From NCBI GenBank assembly GCA_020249025.1, contig JADCGM010000365.1, positions 1 through 5,370 on the forward strand: a DNA stretch of 5,370 bases, in the 5' to 3' direction. Position numbers and translations under genes: made by a program. Positions 1-5,370 of this stretch are shown one piece after another. Each line of letters opens with the position of its first letter. Positions within the stretch are counted from its first letter, which is position 1. The stretch is from Alphaproteobacteria bacterium. Its GTDB lineage: Bacteria > Pseudomonadota > Alphaproteobacteria > Sphingomonadales > Sphingomonadaceae. Below the pieces are notes generated by a model. The model was not told where the DNA came from. It saw only the letters and a program-made list of their open reading frames with translations, and did not search any database.

Positions 1-303
1 CATGTGATGCTCGCAGTGCGACTGGAAGGGGATGTCGCGCAGCAGGATGACCTCGTCATAGCCGCCGACCTCCTCGAAGGTGCGGGCGAGATGATCGCCG
101 GGGTCTTCGGCATAGCCGCGGAAATATTCGCGGTAGGCGCGTGCGACGCGGCCAGGCGTGTCGATCATGCCCTCGCGGCTGGGGTCGTCGCCGGCCCAGC
201 GGATGAGGGTGCGGACCGCATCCAGCACATCCTCGGGAATGTTGGCATCGCGCGAGGGCGCCTCCACGAGATCGCCGTCGACCGAGCCATCGAAAACCGC
301 CAC
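1..303 (-). CDS. folE: GTP cyclohydrolase I (FolE), N-terminal 101 codons, truncated by window edge
   Basis: FolE converts GTP to 7,8-dihydroneopterin triphosphate in the cytoplasm, the entry step for tetrahydrofolate and for queuosine-type deazapurines. Only the N-terminal part is present. Residues 22-60 hold the family helix region, with IRWAGDDPSREG and DTPGRVARAYREYF, and residues 93-101 read FQSHCEHHM, which contains the Zn-binding Cys97 and His100 of the zinc-dependent type IA family. The second Zn cysteine and catalytic residues further on lie outside the window. I place the start at GTG 303: AAGGA at 315-311 sits 7 nt upstream, and this gives a 21-residue variable leader before IPEDV, as is usual in related FolE. 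An alternative GTG at 336 lies in the loop of a hairpin and looks less likely. There is no ATG in this part of the frame, so ATG-only gene calling would miss the gene. The gene lies 70 bp downstream of the HerA-like gene on the same strand. Identity is near certain; the exact start is less so. Confidence 0.95.
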   Translation of the reverse strand, partial: MAVFDGSVDGDLVEAPSRDANIPEDVLDAVRTLIRWAGDDPSREGMIDTPGRVARAYREYFRGYAEDPGDHLARTFEEVGGYDEVILLRDIPFQSHCEHHM

Positions 304-310
304 GCTCTTG

Positions 311-315
311 TCCTT
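311..315 (-). promoter_or_regulatory. Ribosome binding site of folE (AAGGA) that decides its GTG start
   Basis: On the minus strand AAGGA is followed by a 7-nt spacer and then GTG at 303-301. This is the best Shine-Dalgarno/start pair in the open frame. The competitor is GAGG at 345-342, followed 5 nt later by GTG 336. Those elements fall in the stem and loop of the hairpin at 325-345 and would be partly hidden in the RNA. Confidence 0.6.
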
Positions 316-324
316 CAACCGTTT

Positions 325-345
325 GAGGCCCGTCACATGGGCCTC
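325..345 (-). other. Perfect 7-bp GC-rich inverted repeat (hairpin) in the folE leader
   Basis: The minus strand reads GAGGCCC, a 7-nt loop (ATGTGAC), then GGGCCTC. The arms are exactly complementary and six of the seven pairs are G-C. It starts 28 nt past the HerA-like stop codon and ends 21 nt before the folE GTG. What follows is AAACGG rather than a run of T, so it is not a classic intrinsic terminator. It could be an RNA-stabilising or attenuating hairpin between the two genes, a weak terminator for the upstream message, or chance. The inverted repeat is seen directly; its function is inferred. Confidence 0.45.
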
Positions 346-351
346 GACGGC

Positions 352-375
352 GAGTCTGACAAGAGAGTCCGACTC
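352..375. promoter_or_regulatory. Cluster of three GANTC (CcrM-type methylation) sites ahead of folE
   Basis: GAGTC at 352-356, GAGTC at 365-369 and GACTC at 371-375 all match GANTC. The last two form an 11-bp palindrome, GAGTC-C-GACTC, that runs into the HerA-like stop codon. By eye the remaining 5.3 kb holds only about six further scattered GANTC sites. In alphaproteobacteria CcrM methylates GANTC, and promoter GANTC sites can make transcription respond to the cell cycle. A TTGTCA hexamer (362-357, minus strand) resembles a -35 element but has no good -10 partner. A folE promoter here is therefore only possible. Confidence 0.3.
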
Positions 376-2020
376 AACGTCCCTGATTGCGCCAGCGGTG
401 GATGGTGCGCTCGAGGATCGCCGCCTCGTCGCCCGCATCGCGCCACAGCGCGCTGAACGACGGGTCGTCGGAGGCTGGGCGGAGCTGAGGCGCGAGATCG
501 TCGAGGCGGACGCGGATCGGGATGGTGACGCCTTCGCCGCAGACGATGCACTCGCGGTTGCGCAGCGCCGGGATCGAATCGAGGAAGCCGCGCGCGCCTT
601 CCGGCATCGCGGCGCGGACATAGGCCTGGTCGCGCTCGTTGTTGAGGCGCATCGCGATGATCGTGCCGCATTGCGACAGCACGCCCTCGGCGAGATCGGA
701 CGGGCGCTGGGTGATGAGGCCGAGCGAGACGCCGTATTTGCGGCCCTCCTTGGCGATGCGTTCGAGCACCTTGCGGACGGCGGCGCCATGGGTGGCCCGG
801 TCGGAGGGGACGTAGCGGTGCGCCTCCTCGCAGACGAGCAGCAGCGGGCGGCGCGGCTCGTTGCGCGACCAGATCGCATAGTCGAACACCAGCCGCGACA
901 GCACCGCGACGACGACCGTGACAATGTCCGACGGCACCCCCGAAAGATCGACGATCGAGATCGGCCGGCCCTCGGCGGGCAAGCGGAACAGCCGCGCGAT
1001 GAAGCTCGCCATCGTGTCCGAGACGAGAAGGCCTGAGAACATGAAGCCGTAGCGCGGATCGCCGCGCAGCTCCTCGATCTTGGACTTGAGGCGGAGATAG
1101 GGGGCGAGGTCGTTGGCCTTCTCCAGCTTCCCCATCTGCCCGACGATCCCCATCAGCAGGTCGGAGAGGAGATAGGGGACCGGCGAGTCGACGGTGAGCT
1201 TGCCAAGCGTCTGCGCCAGCCGGTTTTTGGAGCGCGCGGCGAGCAGGCATTTGGCGAGGATGTCGGCATCGGCCTCGCGCTCGGCGCCCTCGGTGGTGAG
1301 GAACACCTCGCAATGCTCCTCGAAGTTCATCAGCCAGTAGGGCAGTTCGAGATTGTCGACATTGAGAATGGTGCCGGTCGACGCGAAGGCGGCGGCATAC
1401 TCCCCGTGCGGGTCGAGCATGACGATATGGCCTTCGGGCGCGGCGGCGACGATGCGGTGGAGGATGAGCGCGGTCGAGGTCGACTTGCCGGTGCCGGTCG
1501 AGCCGAGCAACGCGAAGTGCCGCCCGAGCAGCCCGTCGATGAGCAGCGAGGCGCGGACGTCGGCGGTCGGATAGACGGTGCCGATCTCGACATGCGGCTG
1601 GTCGACGCCTTCGAAGATGCGCGCGAGATCGGCGCGGTCGACCGGGTGCACGCCGTCGCCCGGCATCGGGTAGCGGGTGACGCCGCGGCGGAAGTCGGCG
1701 AGGCTGTCGCCCGCGATCGCGCCCTCGCCGAGAAAATCGAGCCGGGCGACGATCTTGCCGTCGTCGCGGTCGCAGGCGCGGACCTCGCGGACGTTGCCGA
1801 GCAGCCAGAAGCCGCCGACGCGGACCTTGACGAGGCTGCCGACCTGCCCTGCGGTGGCGACGCTGTCGTCGCGGTCGCCGGTCAGCCGGCGCAGCCGGGC
1901 GCTGTCGAACAGCGCCACCGCGCCGCCGCCCGCGACCTCGCGGATCGCCCCGATCGCGCCGTCCGTCGCGCCCGACACCCCGCCGCCCACTCCGGCGCTT
2001 ACGCCGCCCGCATAATCCAT
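374..2020 (-). CDS. HerA-like (DUF87) hexameric P-loop ATPase / putative DNA translocase, 548 aa
   Basis: This is a member of the HerA/FtsK superfamily of ring-forming P-loop ATPases that pump DNA. In archaea HerA works with the nuclease NurA in end resection; the role of solitary bacterial versions is poorly known. A Gly/Ala-rich leader (residues 1-35) is followed by a probable HAS-barrel region (about 35-115). Walker A GSTGTGKST is at 173-181 and the typical HerA motif MLDPHGEY at 201-208. Walker B with the acidic pair, LLLVCEEAHRYVP, is at 393-405. The conserved AKEGRKYG at 423-430 and LITQRPSDL at 435-443 (sensor Gln438) follow. All core motifs look intact. The start is well fixed: ATG 2020 has AAAGGA 6 nt upstream, and an in-frame TAG lies 27 nt upstream (2047-2045). 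No signal peptide or membrane segment is seen, so it is probably cytoplasmic. It follows the ABC permease by 60 bp and precedes folE by 70 bp. No NurA, Sir2, DUF4297 or other known partner gene is in view. Family assignment is firm; the biological role is unknown. Confidence 0.9.
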   Translation of the reverse strand: MDYAGGVSAGVGGGVSGATDGAIGAIREVAGGGAVALFDSARLRRLTGDRDDSVATAGQVGSLVKVRVGGFWLLGNVREVRACDRDDGKIVARLDFLGEGAIAGDSLADFRRGVTRYPMPGDGVHPVDRADLARIFEGVDQPHVEIGTVYPTADVRASLLIDGLLGRHFALLGSTGTGKSTSTALILHRIVAAAPEGHIVMLDPHGEYAAAFASTGTILNVDNLELPYWLMNFEEHCEVFLTTEGAEREADADILAKCLLAARSKNRLAQTLGKLTVDSPVPYLLSDLLMGIVGQMGKLEKANDLAPYLRLKSKIEELRGDPRYGFMFSGLLVSDTMASFIARLFRLPAEGRPISIVDLSGVPSDIVTVVVAVLSRLVFDYAIWSRNEPRRPLLLVCEEAHRYVPSDRATHGAAVRKVLERIAKEGRKYGVSLGLITQRPSDLAEGVLSQCGTIIAMRLNNERDQAYVRAAMPEGARGFLDSIPALRNRECIVCGEGVTIPIRVRLDDLAPQLRPASDDPSFSALWRDAGDEAAILERTIHRWRNQGR

Positions 2021-2023
2021 GAC

Positions 2024-2045
2024 GCGTCCTTTCGGGGAGGGACGC
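2024..2045 (-). promoter_or_regulatory. Ribosome binding site of the HerA-like gene inside a possible 6-bp hairpin
   Basis: The Shine-Dalgarno AAAGGA (2032-2027) lies 6 nt before the ATG at 2020. Upstream GCGTCC (2045-2040) is exactly complementary to GGACGC (2029-2024), with a 10-nt loop CTCCCCGAAA, so the GGA of the Shine-Dalgarno would be paired. A second short inverted repeat, CGCTA (2064-2060) with TAGCG (2047-2043), uses some of the same bases and excludes the first. The RBS itself is convincing. The hairpin switch is an inference from short arms that could arise by chance in GC-rich DNA. Confidence 0.45.
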
Positions 2046-2080
2046 TAGGGACATATGGTTAGCGAAGCGTTGAGGGCGCT

Positions 2081-3493
2081 CTAGCCCTTCTTCCCGAACA
2101 GCTTCGGAGCCGGACCGGCGTGGAGGACGCCGCGGCGGAAAAGGCGCGAGGATTGCCAGACGACCAGCGCGGCGAAGGCGAGCTGCCAGAGCATCGCCAG
2201 CGCATGGAAGCCGAACTTCGGCTCCACCGCCGCCGTCGCCAGCATCATGTAGGGCGAGGAGAAGGGCACCACCCGCAGCACGCTCGCCAGCCCGCCATCG
2301 GGATTGCCCGCGCCGGAGATGGTGAGGATCAGCGTCACCGTCGTGACAATCGTCGCCGGCATCGACAGCGACTGCACCTCGCGGATCGAGCTGCACAGCG
2401 AGCCGATGCCGAGATAGACCGCGCCGAAGATGAGATAGGCGGTCACGAAATAGCCGACCGCGAGCAGCATGAAGACCGGCCAGCCGACCGCTGGCGTCGG
2501 CAGCAGACCGGCGGGCAGCGCCGGCGCGATGGCGGCGGATACGACCGCGCCCGCCGTTCCCCAGACCCCGAGCCCGACCATCGACACGGCCAGCATGCCG
2601 ATCAGCTTGCCGGCAAAGATCGCGGGGACGGGCACGCTGGCGACCAGCACCTCGATGACCTTGTTCGCTTTTTCCTCAACCATGTTGGAGAGGAGAATCT
2701 GCGACATGATCGCGATGAGCATGAACAGGGCGAACACGGCGCCGTTCGCCATCAGCAGCCGCGACGCCCGCTCGTTGTCGGCGCGCCGGTCGACCTTCTT
2801 CTCGACGATCAGCGGTTTGCGCGCAGCATCCGCGACCGCAATCGCGGCCGGGGCATCGCGATACTGGCGGGCGTCATTGACGAGCCGCGTGATCCTGTCG
2901 ACGTCGACCGCTCCCTTGCCGACAACGAGGCGTTCACCGCCCGCATCGACCAGCAGAACCGCGGCGTAGCGGGCGCCGTCGCCGCCATTGTCGAGGCGCA
3001 GCAGCCGAGCGGCCGTGGCCGCAGGGTCGCCGTCGGCCGAGACCGTGGCAATGACCGGAATGAAACTGCTCAGAGACGGTCCGAACCCCAGCTTGCTGTC
3101 CAGATCGAGGCGATTTGCGAGCGCCTCCAGCGCACCGGGGCGCGCGAGTTCGGCGAGACGCGGCGACTGCAGCGCATCGGGCGGCGGGGCCAGCTCCTCG
3201 GGGAAGGGCGTGTCTGGCCTCAGATCGGCGAAACGTTCGCGTAAGTCATCGTAACCGGCGCGGGCGCGCGCTTCGTCGACCGCCCGGATCAGATGCGGTT
3301 CGAGACGGCGCTCCGGGTCGACAAGCGCGACGCTGCTGCTGCCCGGGCGCGCGACCTGGCTGCCGACGAAGAAGCCGATGAGCGGGCTGACCGTCATGAA
3401 GATCAGCGGCATCAGCAGCCACAGCAGGAAGCTCTTGTTGAACACGGTCGCCGCAAAGTCGCGGCGCGCGACGGTGAGGATCGCGCCGATCAT
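2081..3493 (-). CDS. ABC-2 type transporter permease (NatB-like), 470 aa
   Basis: This is the inner-membrane permease of an ABC exporter of the NatB type (COG1668-like). Residues 21-44 form the first membrane helix. A large, mostly hydrophilic, presumably periplasmic domain spans about 45-247. Further hydrophobic segments lie at about 248-270, 294-322, 338-362, 377-395 and 428-448. EEKANKVIEVLVASVPVP (273-290) is the hallmark stretch of this family, just after the second helix. The C-terminus is short and basic, ending KLFGKKG. I place the start at ATG 3493 because it overlaps the ATPase stop as ATGA (4 nt), has GGAGG at 3502-3498, and begins with the usual cytoplasmic MIGAILTVARRDF leader. 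The same frame stays open to 4675, but that extension is antisense or alternate-frame to the ATPase and is not coding. It pairs with the ATPase encoded immediately upstream. NatAB of Bacillus exports Na+, but the substrate here cannot be read from sequence; drugs, lipids or other solutes are possible. Confidence 0.92.
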   Translation of the reverse strand: MIGAILTVARRDFAATVFNKSFLLWLLMPLIFMTVSPLIGFFVGSQVARPGSSSVALVDPERRLEPHLIRAVDEARARAGYDDLRERFADLRPDTPFPEELAPPPDALQSPRLAELARPGALEALANRLDLDSKLGFGPSLSSFIPVIATVSADGDPAATAARLLRLDNGGDGARYAAVLLVDAGGERLVVGKGAVDVDRITRLVNDARQYRDAPAAIAVADAARKPLIVEKKVDRRADNERASRLLMANGAVFALFMLIAIMSQILLSNMVEEKANKVIEVLVASVPVPAIFAGKLIGMLAVSMVGLGVWGTAGAVVSAAIAPALPAGLLPTPAVGWPVFMLLAVGYFVTAYLIFGAVYLGIGSLCSSIREVQSLSMPATIVTTVTLILTISGAGNPDGGLASVLRVVPFSSPYMMLATAAVEPKFGFHALAMLWQLAFAALVVWQSSRLFRRGVLHAGPAPKLFGKKG

Positions 3494-4407
3494 GCAGCCT
3501 CCGCCGGTGCGTCGGCAGGCAGGCCGACGATGGACACGAAGGCATCGTGCAGGCTCGGCCGCTCGACATGGAGATCGCGCAAGCCGACTCCCGCATCGAG
3601 CAGTCGGCGCAGGATCGGCTCCAGCCCTTCGGCCGGAAGGTCGAAGCGGTAGCTGCGGTCGTTGCCGACGAAACCGGCGGGAAGCAGCGTGCGGGGATTG
3701 TCCGGCGTGCGCTCGAGTTCGACCGCGACCTTGGTTGGAAGTGTCCGTCGGGCGGCGTCTACCGTCCCGCTGAAGCGCGTGCGGCCGTTCGCGATGATCA
3801 CCAGCGAATCGCAGAGCCGCTCGGCGTGCGCCATGACATGGGTCGAGAACAGGATGGTCGCGCCGCGGGCGCGCTCGCGCTTGATGATCGCCTCCAGCAC
3901 GCCCTGATTGACCGGATCGAGGCCCGAGAAGGGTTCGTCGAGGACGATGAGATCGGGCTGGTGGACGATGGTCGCGAGCAGCTGGACCTTCTGCGCCATG
4001 CCTTTCGACAGCGTCTGGATCTTGGCGTTCGCATGCTCGCCGAGGCCGGCCTCTTCGAGCAGCTTCACGCCGCGCCGCCGTCCCTCGCTCCATGGCAGGC
4101 CGCGCAGCGCGCCGAGATAGGCGATCATCTCGCGCGCGGTCGTCGCCTGATAGAGCCCGCGCTCCTCGGGCAGATAGCCGACGCGCGATGCGACCGAGAG
4201 CGGCTTGTCCGAGCCGAGCAGCGTGCGCCGCCCGTCGTCGGGATCGATGATGCCGAGCAGCATGCGCAGGGTCGTGGTCTTGCCCGCGCCGTTCTGGCCG
4301 AGGACGCCGCAGATCGAGCCCGGCGCCACCGACAGCGACACGCCGTCGACGACGCGCCGGCCTTCGAAGCTTTTGACCAGCCCTTCGGCCTCGACCGCCG
4401 CGTCCAT
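3490..4407 (-). CDS. ABC transporter ATP-binding protein (NatA-like), 305 aa
   Basis: This is the nucleotide-binding subunit that powers the adjacent ABC-2 permease. Walker A GQNGAGKTT is at 37-45. The Q-loop region reads GYLPEERGLY (77-86), with Pro-Glu where Gln is usual; this is common in NatA relatives. The signature is LSKGMAQKVQ (133-142) in place of LSGGQ, also normal for the subfamily. Walker B LIVLDEPF is at 153-160, the D-loop SGLD at 161-164 and the switch His at 190. Residues about 205-295 form the C-terminal extension seen in this group (DUF4162-like). All catalytic elements are intact. ATG 4407 is chosen because the ABC fold begins right away (AVEAEGLVKSFEG). The frame is open to 4560, but that would add a 51-residue Arg/Pro-rich tail running into queG. 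The Shine-Dalgarno is poor (GGGCGGGG just upstream). The stop codon overlaps the permease start by 4 nt, implying translational coupling. The gene diverges from queG across 44 bp. Confidence 0.94.
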   Translation of the reverse strand: MDAAVEAEGLVKSFEGRRVVDGVSLSVAPGSICGVLGQNGAGKTTTLRMLLGIIDPDDGRRTLLGSDKPLSVASRVGYLPEERGLYQATTAREMIAYLGALRGLPWSEGRRRGVKLLEEAGLGEHANAKIQTLSKGMAQKVQLLATIVHQPDLIVLDEPFSGLDPVNQGVLEAIIKRERARGATILFSTHVMAHAERLCDSLVIIANGRTRFSGTVDAARRTLPTKVAVELERTPDNPRTLLPAGFVGNDRSYRFDLPAEGLEPILRRLLDAGVGLRDLHVERPSLHDAFVSIVGLPADAPAEAA

Positions 4408-4451
4408 CCGACCCCGCCCGATTCGTCCCGTTCGTGCTATGGCATGGCGCA
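4408..4451. promoter_or_regulatory. 44-bp divergent intergenic region with tandem near-repeat and possible queG promoter
   Basis: This short gap separates the divergent ABC ATPase and queG genes. On the plus strand CCCGATTCGT (4417-4426) is followed directly by CCCGTTCGT (4427-4435), a tandem repeat differing by one base; the first copy carries a GANTC site. TGCTATGGC (4435-4443) resembles a weak extended -10 element (TGn then a TATAAT-like hexamer). If it is real, transcription would begin at about 4450, next to the queG ATG. No good -35 hexamer is seen on either strand, so promoters may reach into the flanking coding regions. The tandem repeat is seen directly; promoter and operator roles are guesses. 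Confidence 0.35.
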
Positions 4452-5370
4452 ATGGATGCAAACAAAGGCTTTCGCGAACGACTGGAGGTTGCAGCCGCGG
4501 GGCTGGGCTTCGTCGCGGTCGGGGTGGCTGCGGCGGATGCCGCGCCGCAGGCCGGCGCACGCCTGCGCCAATGGCTCGACGAGGGGCGGCACGGCGACAT
4601 GCTGTGGATGGCCGAGACCGCCGAGCGCCGCGGCTCGCCGCAGGGGTTGTGGCCGGAGGTGCGCTCGGTCGTCATGCTGGGGACGAGCTACGCCCCGGCG
4701 CTTGATCCGCTGCGGCTGGCCGACCGGCCGGACAAGGGTGTGATCTCGGTCTATGCGCTCGGCGCCGACTATCACGACGTCATCAAGAAGCGGCTGAAGG
4801 CGCTGGCGCGGTGGATGGTGGCCGAGGCGCCGGGCGCGGACGTGAAGGTGTTCGTCGATACCGCGCCCGTCATGGAGAAGCCGCTCGCGGAGGCGGCGGG
4901 GCTCGGCTGGCAGGGCAAGCACAGCAATCTCGTCAGCCGCGACCATGGCAGCTGGCTGTTCCTCGGGGCAATCTACACGACGCTCGACATCGACACGACG
5001 CCGCGGCGGCAGCCGAGCTGCGGCTCCTGCGATGCCTGCCAGACGGCCTGCCCGACCGACGCCTTTCCCGCCCCCTACCGGCTCGATGCGCGGCGCTGCG
5101 TTTCCTACCTGACCATCGAGCACAAGGGGCCGATCCCCGACGAACTGCGCCCGCTGATCGGCAATCGCATCTACGGCTGCGACGACTGTCTGGCGGTCTG
5201 TCCGTGGAACAAGTTCGCGCAGGCCGCGCACGAGATCGCCTTTGCGCCGCGCGCCGAACTGGTCGCGCCGGCGCTCGCCGATCTGCTCCAGCTCGACGAT
5301 GCCGGGTTCCGGACGATGTTCTCGGGCTCGCCGATCAAGCGGATCGGGCGCAACCGGATGGTGCGCAACG
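4452..5370 (+). CDS. queG: Epoxyqueuosine reductase QueG, 306 codons, C-terminus cut by window edge
   Basis: QueG is the cytoplasmic cobalamin- and [4Fe-4S]-dependent enzyme that reduces epoxyqueuosine to queuosine in the wobble position of tRNAs with GUN anticodons, the last step of Q synthesis. The N-terminal half is the QueG-specific domain, with VFVDTAPVMEKPLAE (133-147), whose Asp136 matches the conserved catalytic Asp, followed by GLGWQGKHSNL (150-160). A bacterial ferredoxin-like double cluster follows: Cys190, 193, 196 and 200 (CGSCDACQTACP), Cys216, and Cys243, 246 and 250 (CDDCLAVCP). All eight cluster cysteines are present. Full QueG is usually 340-380 aa, so a few dozen residues are missing; SPIKRIGRNRMVRN at the edge is the usual start of the C-terminal HEAT-like part. 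ATG 4452 gives a normal-length N-terminus. An in-frame GTG at 4434 would add six residues. No Shine-Dalgarno is visible before either, and two out-of-frame ATGs (4444, 4456) flank the start. Identity is very secure; the start is moderately so. Confidence 0.95.
   Translation, partial: MDANKGFRERLEVAAAGLGFVAVGVAAADAAPQAGARLRQWLDEGRHGDMLWMAETAERRGSPQGLWPEVRSVVMLGTSYAPALDPLRLADRPDKGVISVYALGADYHDVIKKRLKALARWMVAEAPGADVKVFVDTAPVMEKPLAEAAGLGWQGKHSNLVSRDHGSWLFLGAIYTTLDIDTTPRRQPSCGSCDACQTACPTDAFPAPYRLDARRCVSYLTIEHKGPIPDELRPLIGNRIYGCDDCLAVCPWNKFAQAAHEIAFAPRAELVAPALADLLQLDDAGFRTMFSGSPIKRIGRNRMVRN

Noticed and set aside
334..362. Possible sigma-70 promoter for folE (TTGTCA, 17-bp spacer, CATGTG)
   Set aside because: The -35 is good (5 of 6) but the -10 matches only 2 of 6, so it is not called as a promoter.
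158..1036. 292-codon plus-strand open frame antisense to the HerA-like gene
   Set aside because: Composition is rich in Arg, Asp and Ala, typical of the antisense frame of a GC-rich gene, with no recognisable domain.
374..2020. HerA-containing anti-phage defence system
   Set aside because: No Sir2, DUF4297, NurA or other effector gene lies next to it, and the neighbours are housekeeping genes with similar base composition. There are no mobile-element signs.
333..2396. 687-codon minus-strand open frame overlapping the HerA-like gene and permease
   Set aside because: Arg/Pro/Ala-rich low-complexity translation with no family motifs, in a different frame from the intact HerA-like gene. It is a GC-bias shadow.
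2120..3244. 374-codon plus-strand open frame antisense to the permease
   Set aside because: Arg/His/Asp/Gln-rich shadow with no motifs or membrane segments, while the opposite strand encodes a clear ABC-2 permease.
3610..3960. Degenerate ABC signature (LSKGM) and missing Q-loop Gln as signs of an inactive ATPase
   Set aside because: Both are normal variants in NatA-type ATPases, and Walker A, Walker B, D-loop and H-loop are intact.
4408..4560. 51-residue N-terminal extension of the ABC ATPase
   Set aside because: Arg/Pro-rich and overlaps queG on the other strand. ABC ATPases of this type start just before the first strand, as ATG 4407 does.
3494..4675. N-terminal extension of the permease frame, giving 864 codons
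   Set aside because: The upstream part is an out-of-frame reading of the ATPase. The ATGA overlap and membrane-protein N-terminus fix the start at 3493.
3547..4743. 398-codon plus-strand open frame antisense to the ABC ATPase and running into queG
   Set aside because: It is a shadow of the ATPase and then reads queG out of frame. No domain is recognisable.
4437..5231. 264-codon minus-strand open frame antisense to queG
   Set aside because: Charged, Arg-rich shadow; the plus strand encodes intact QueG motifs over the same bases.

Overview
The window is GC-rich (roughly two thirds G+C by eye) chromosomal DNA with strong third-position GC bias. The protein sequences look alphaproteobacterial. 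The FolE N-terminal half resembles sphingomonad FolE most closely, so I infer a Sphingomonadales-like host, with moderate confidence and no search behind it. No tRNA, rRNA, CRISPR array, insertion sequence or phage gene is visible. Long open frames antisense to the real genes are GC-bias shadows.

Layout: five protein genes fill almost the whole window. Four lie on the minus strand, in transcription order from right to left: an ABC transporter ATPase (3490-4407), its ABC-2 type permease (2081-3493, overlapping the ATPase stop by 4 nt), a HerA-like DUF87 ATPase (374-2020), and the first 101 codons of GTP cyclohydrolase I, folE (1-303, cut by the window edge). The fifth, queG (epoxyqueuosine reductase), is on the plus strand from 4452 and runs off the right edge. 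It diverges from the ABC ATPase across only 44 bp.

How the genes relate: the ATPase and permease form a complete NatAB-type ABC-2 exporter pair and are probably translationally coupled. The HerA-like gene follows after 60 bp and folE after another 70 bp, so the four minus-strand genes may be partly co-transcribed. FolE makes the pterin precursor shared by folate and queuosine synthesis, and QueG does the last step of queuosine synthesis. The two face outward from the ends of the window and are not one operon.

The coding content is mostly ordinary housekeeping. The parts worth a second look are the three short intergenic stretches: (i) three GANTC (CcrM-type) sites in 24 bp plus a perfect 7-bp hairpin ahead of folE; (ii) two mutually exclusive short hairpins ahead of the HerA-like gene, one covering its ribosome binding site; (iii) a tandem near-repeat plus a possible leaderless start in the 44-bp divergent region. 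The HerA-like ATPase has no recognisable nuclease or effector partner here. I found no convincing new multi-gene system.
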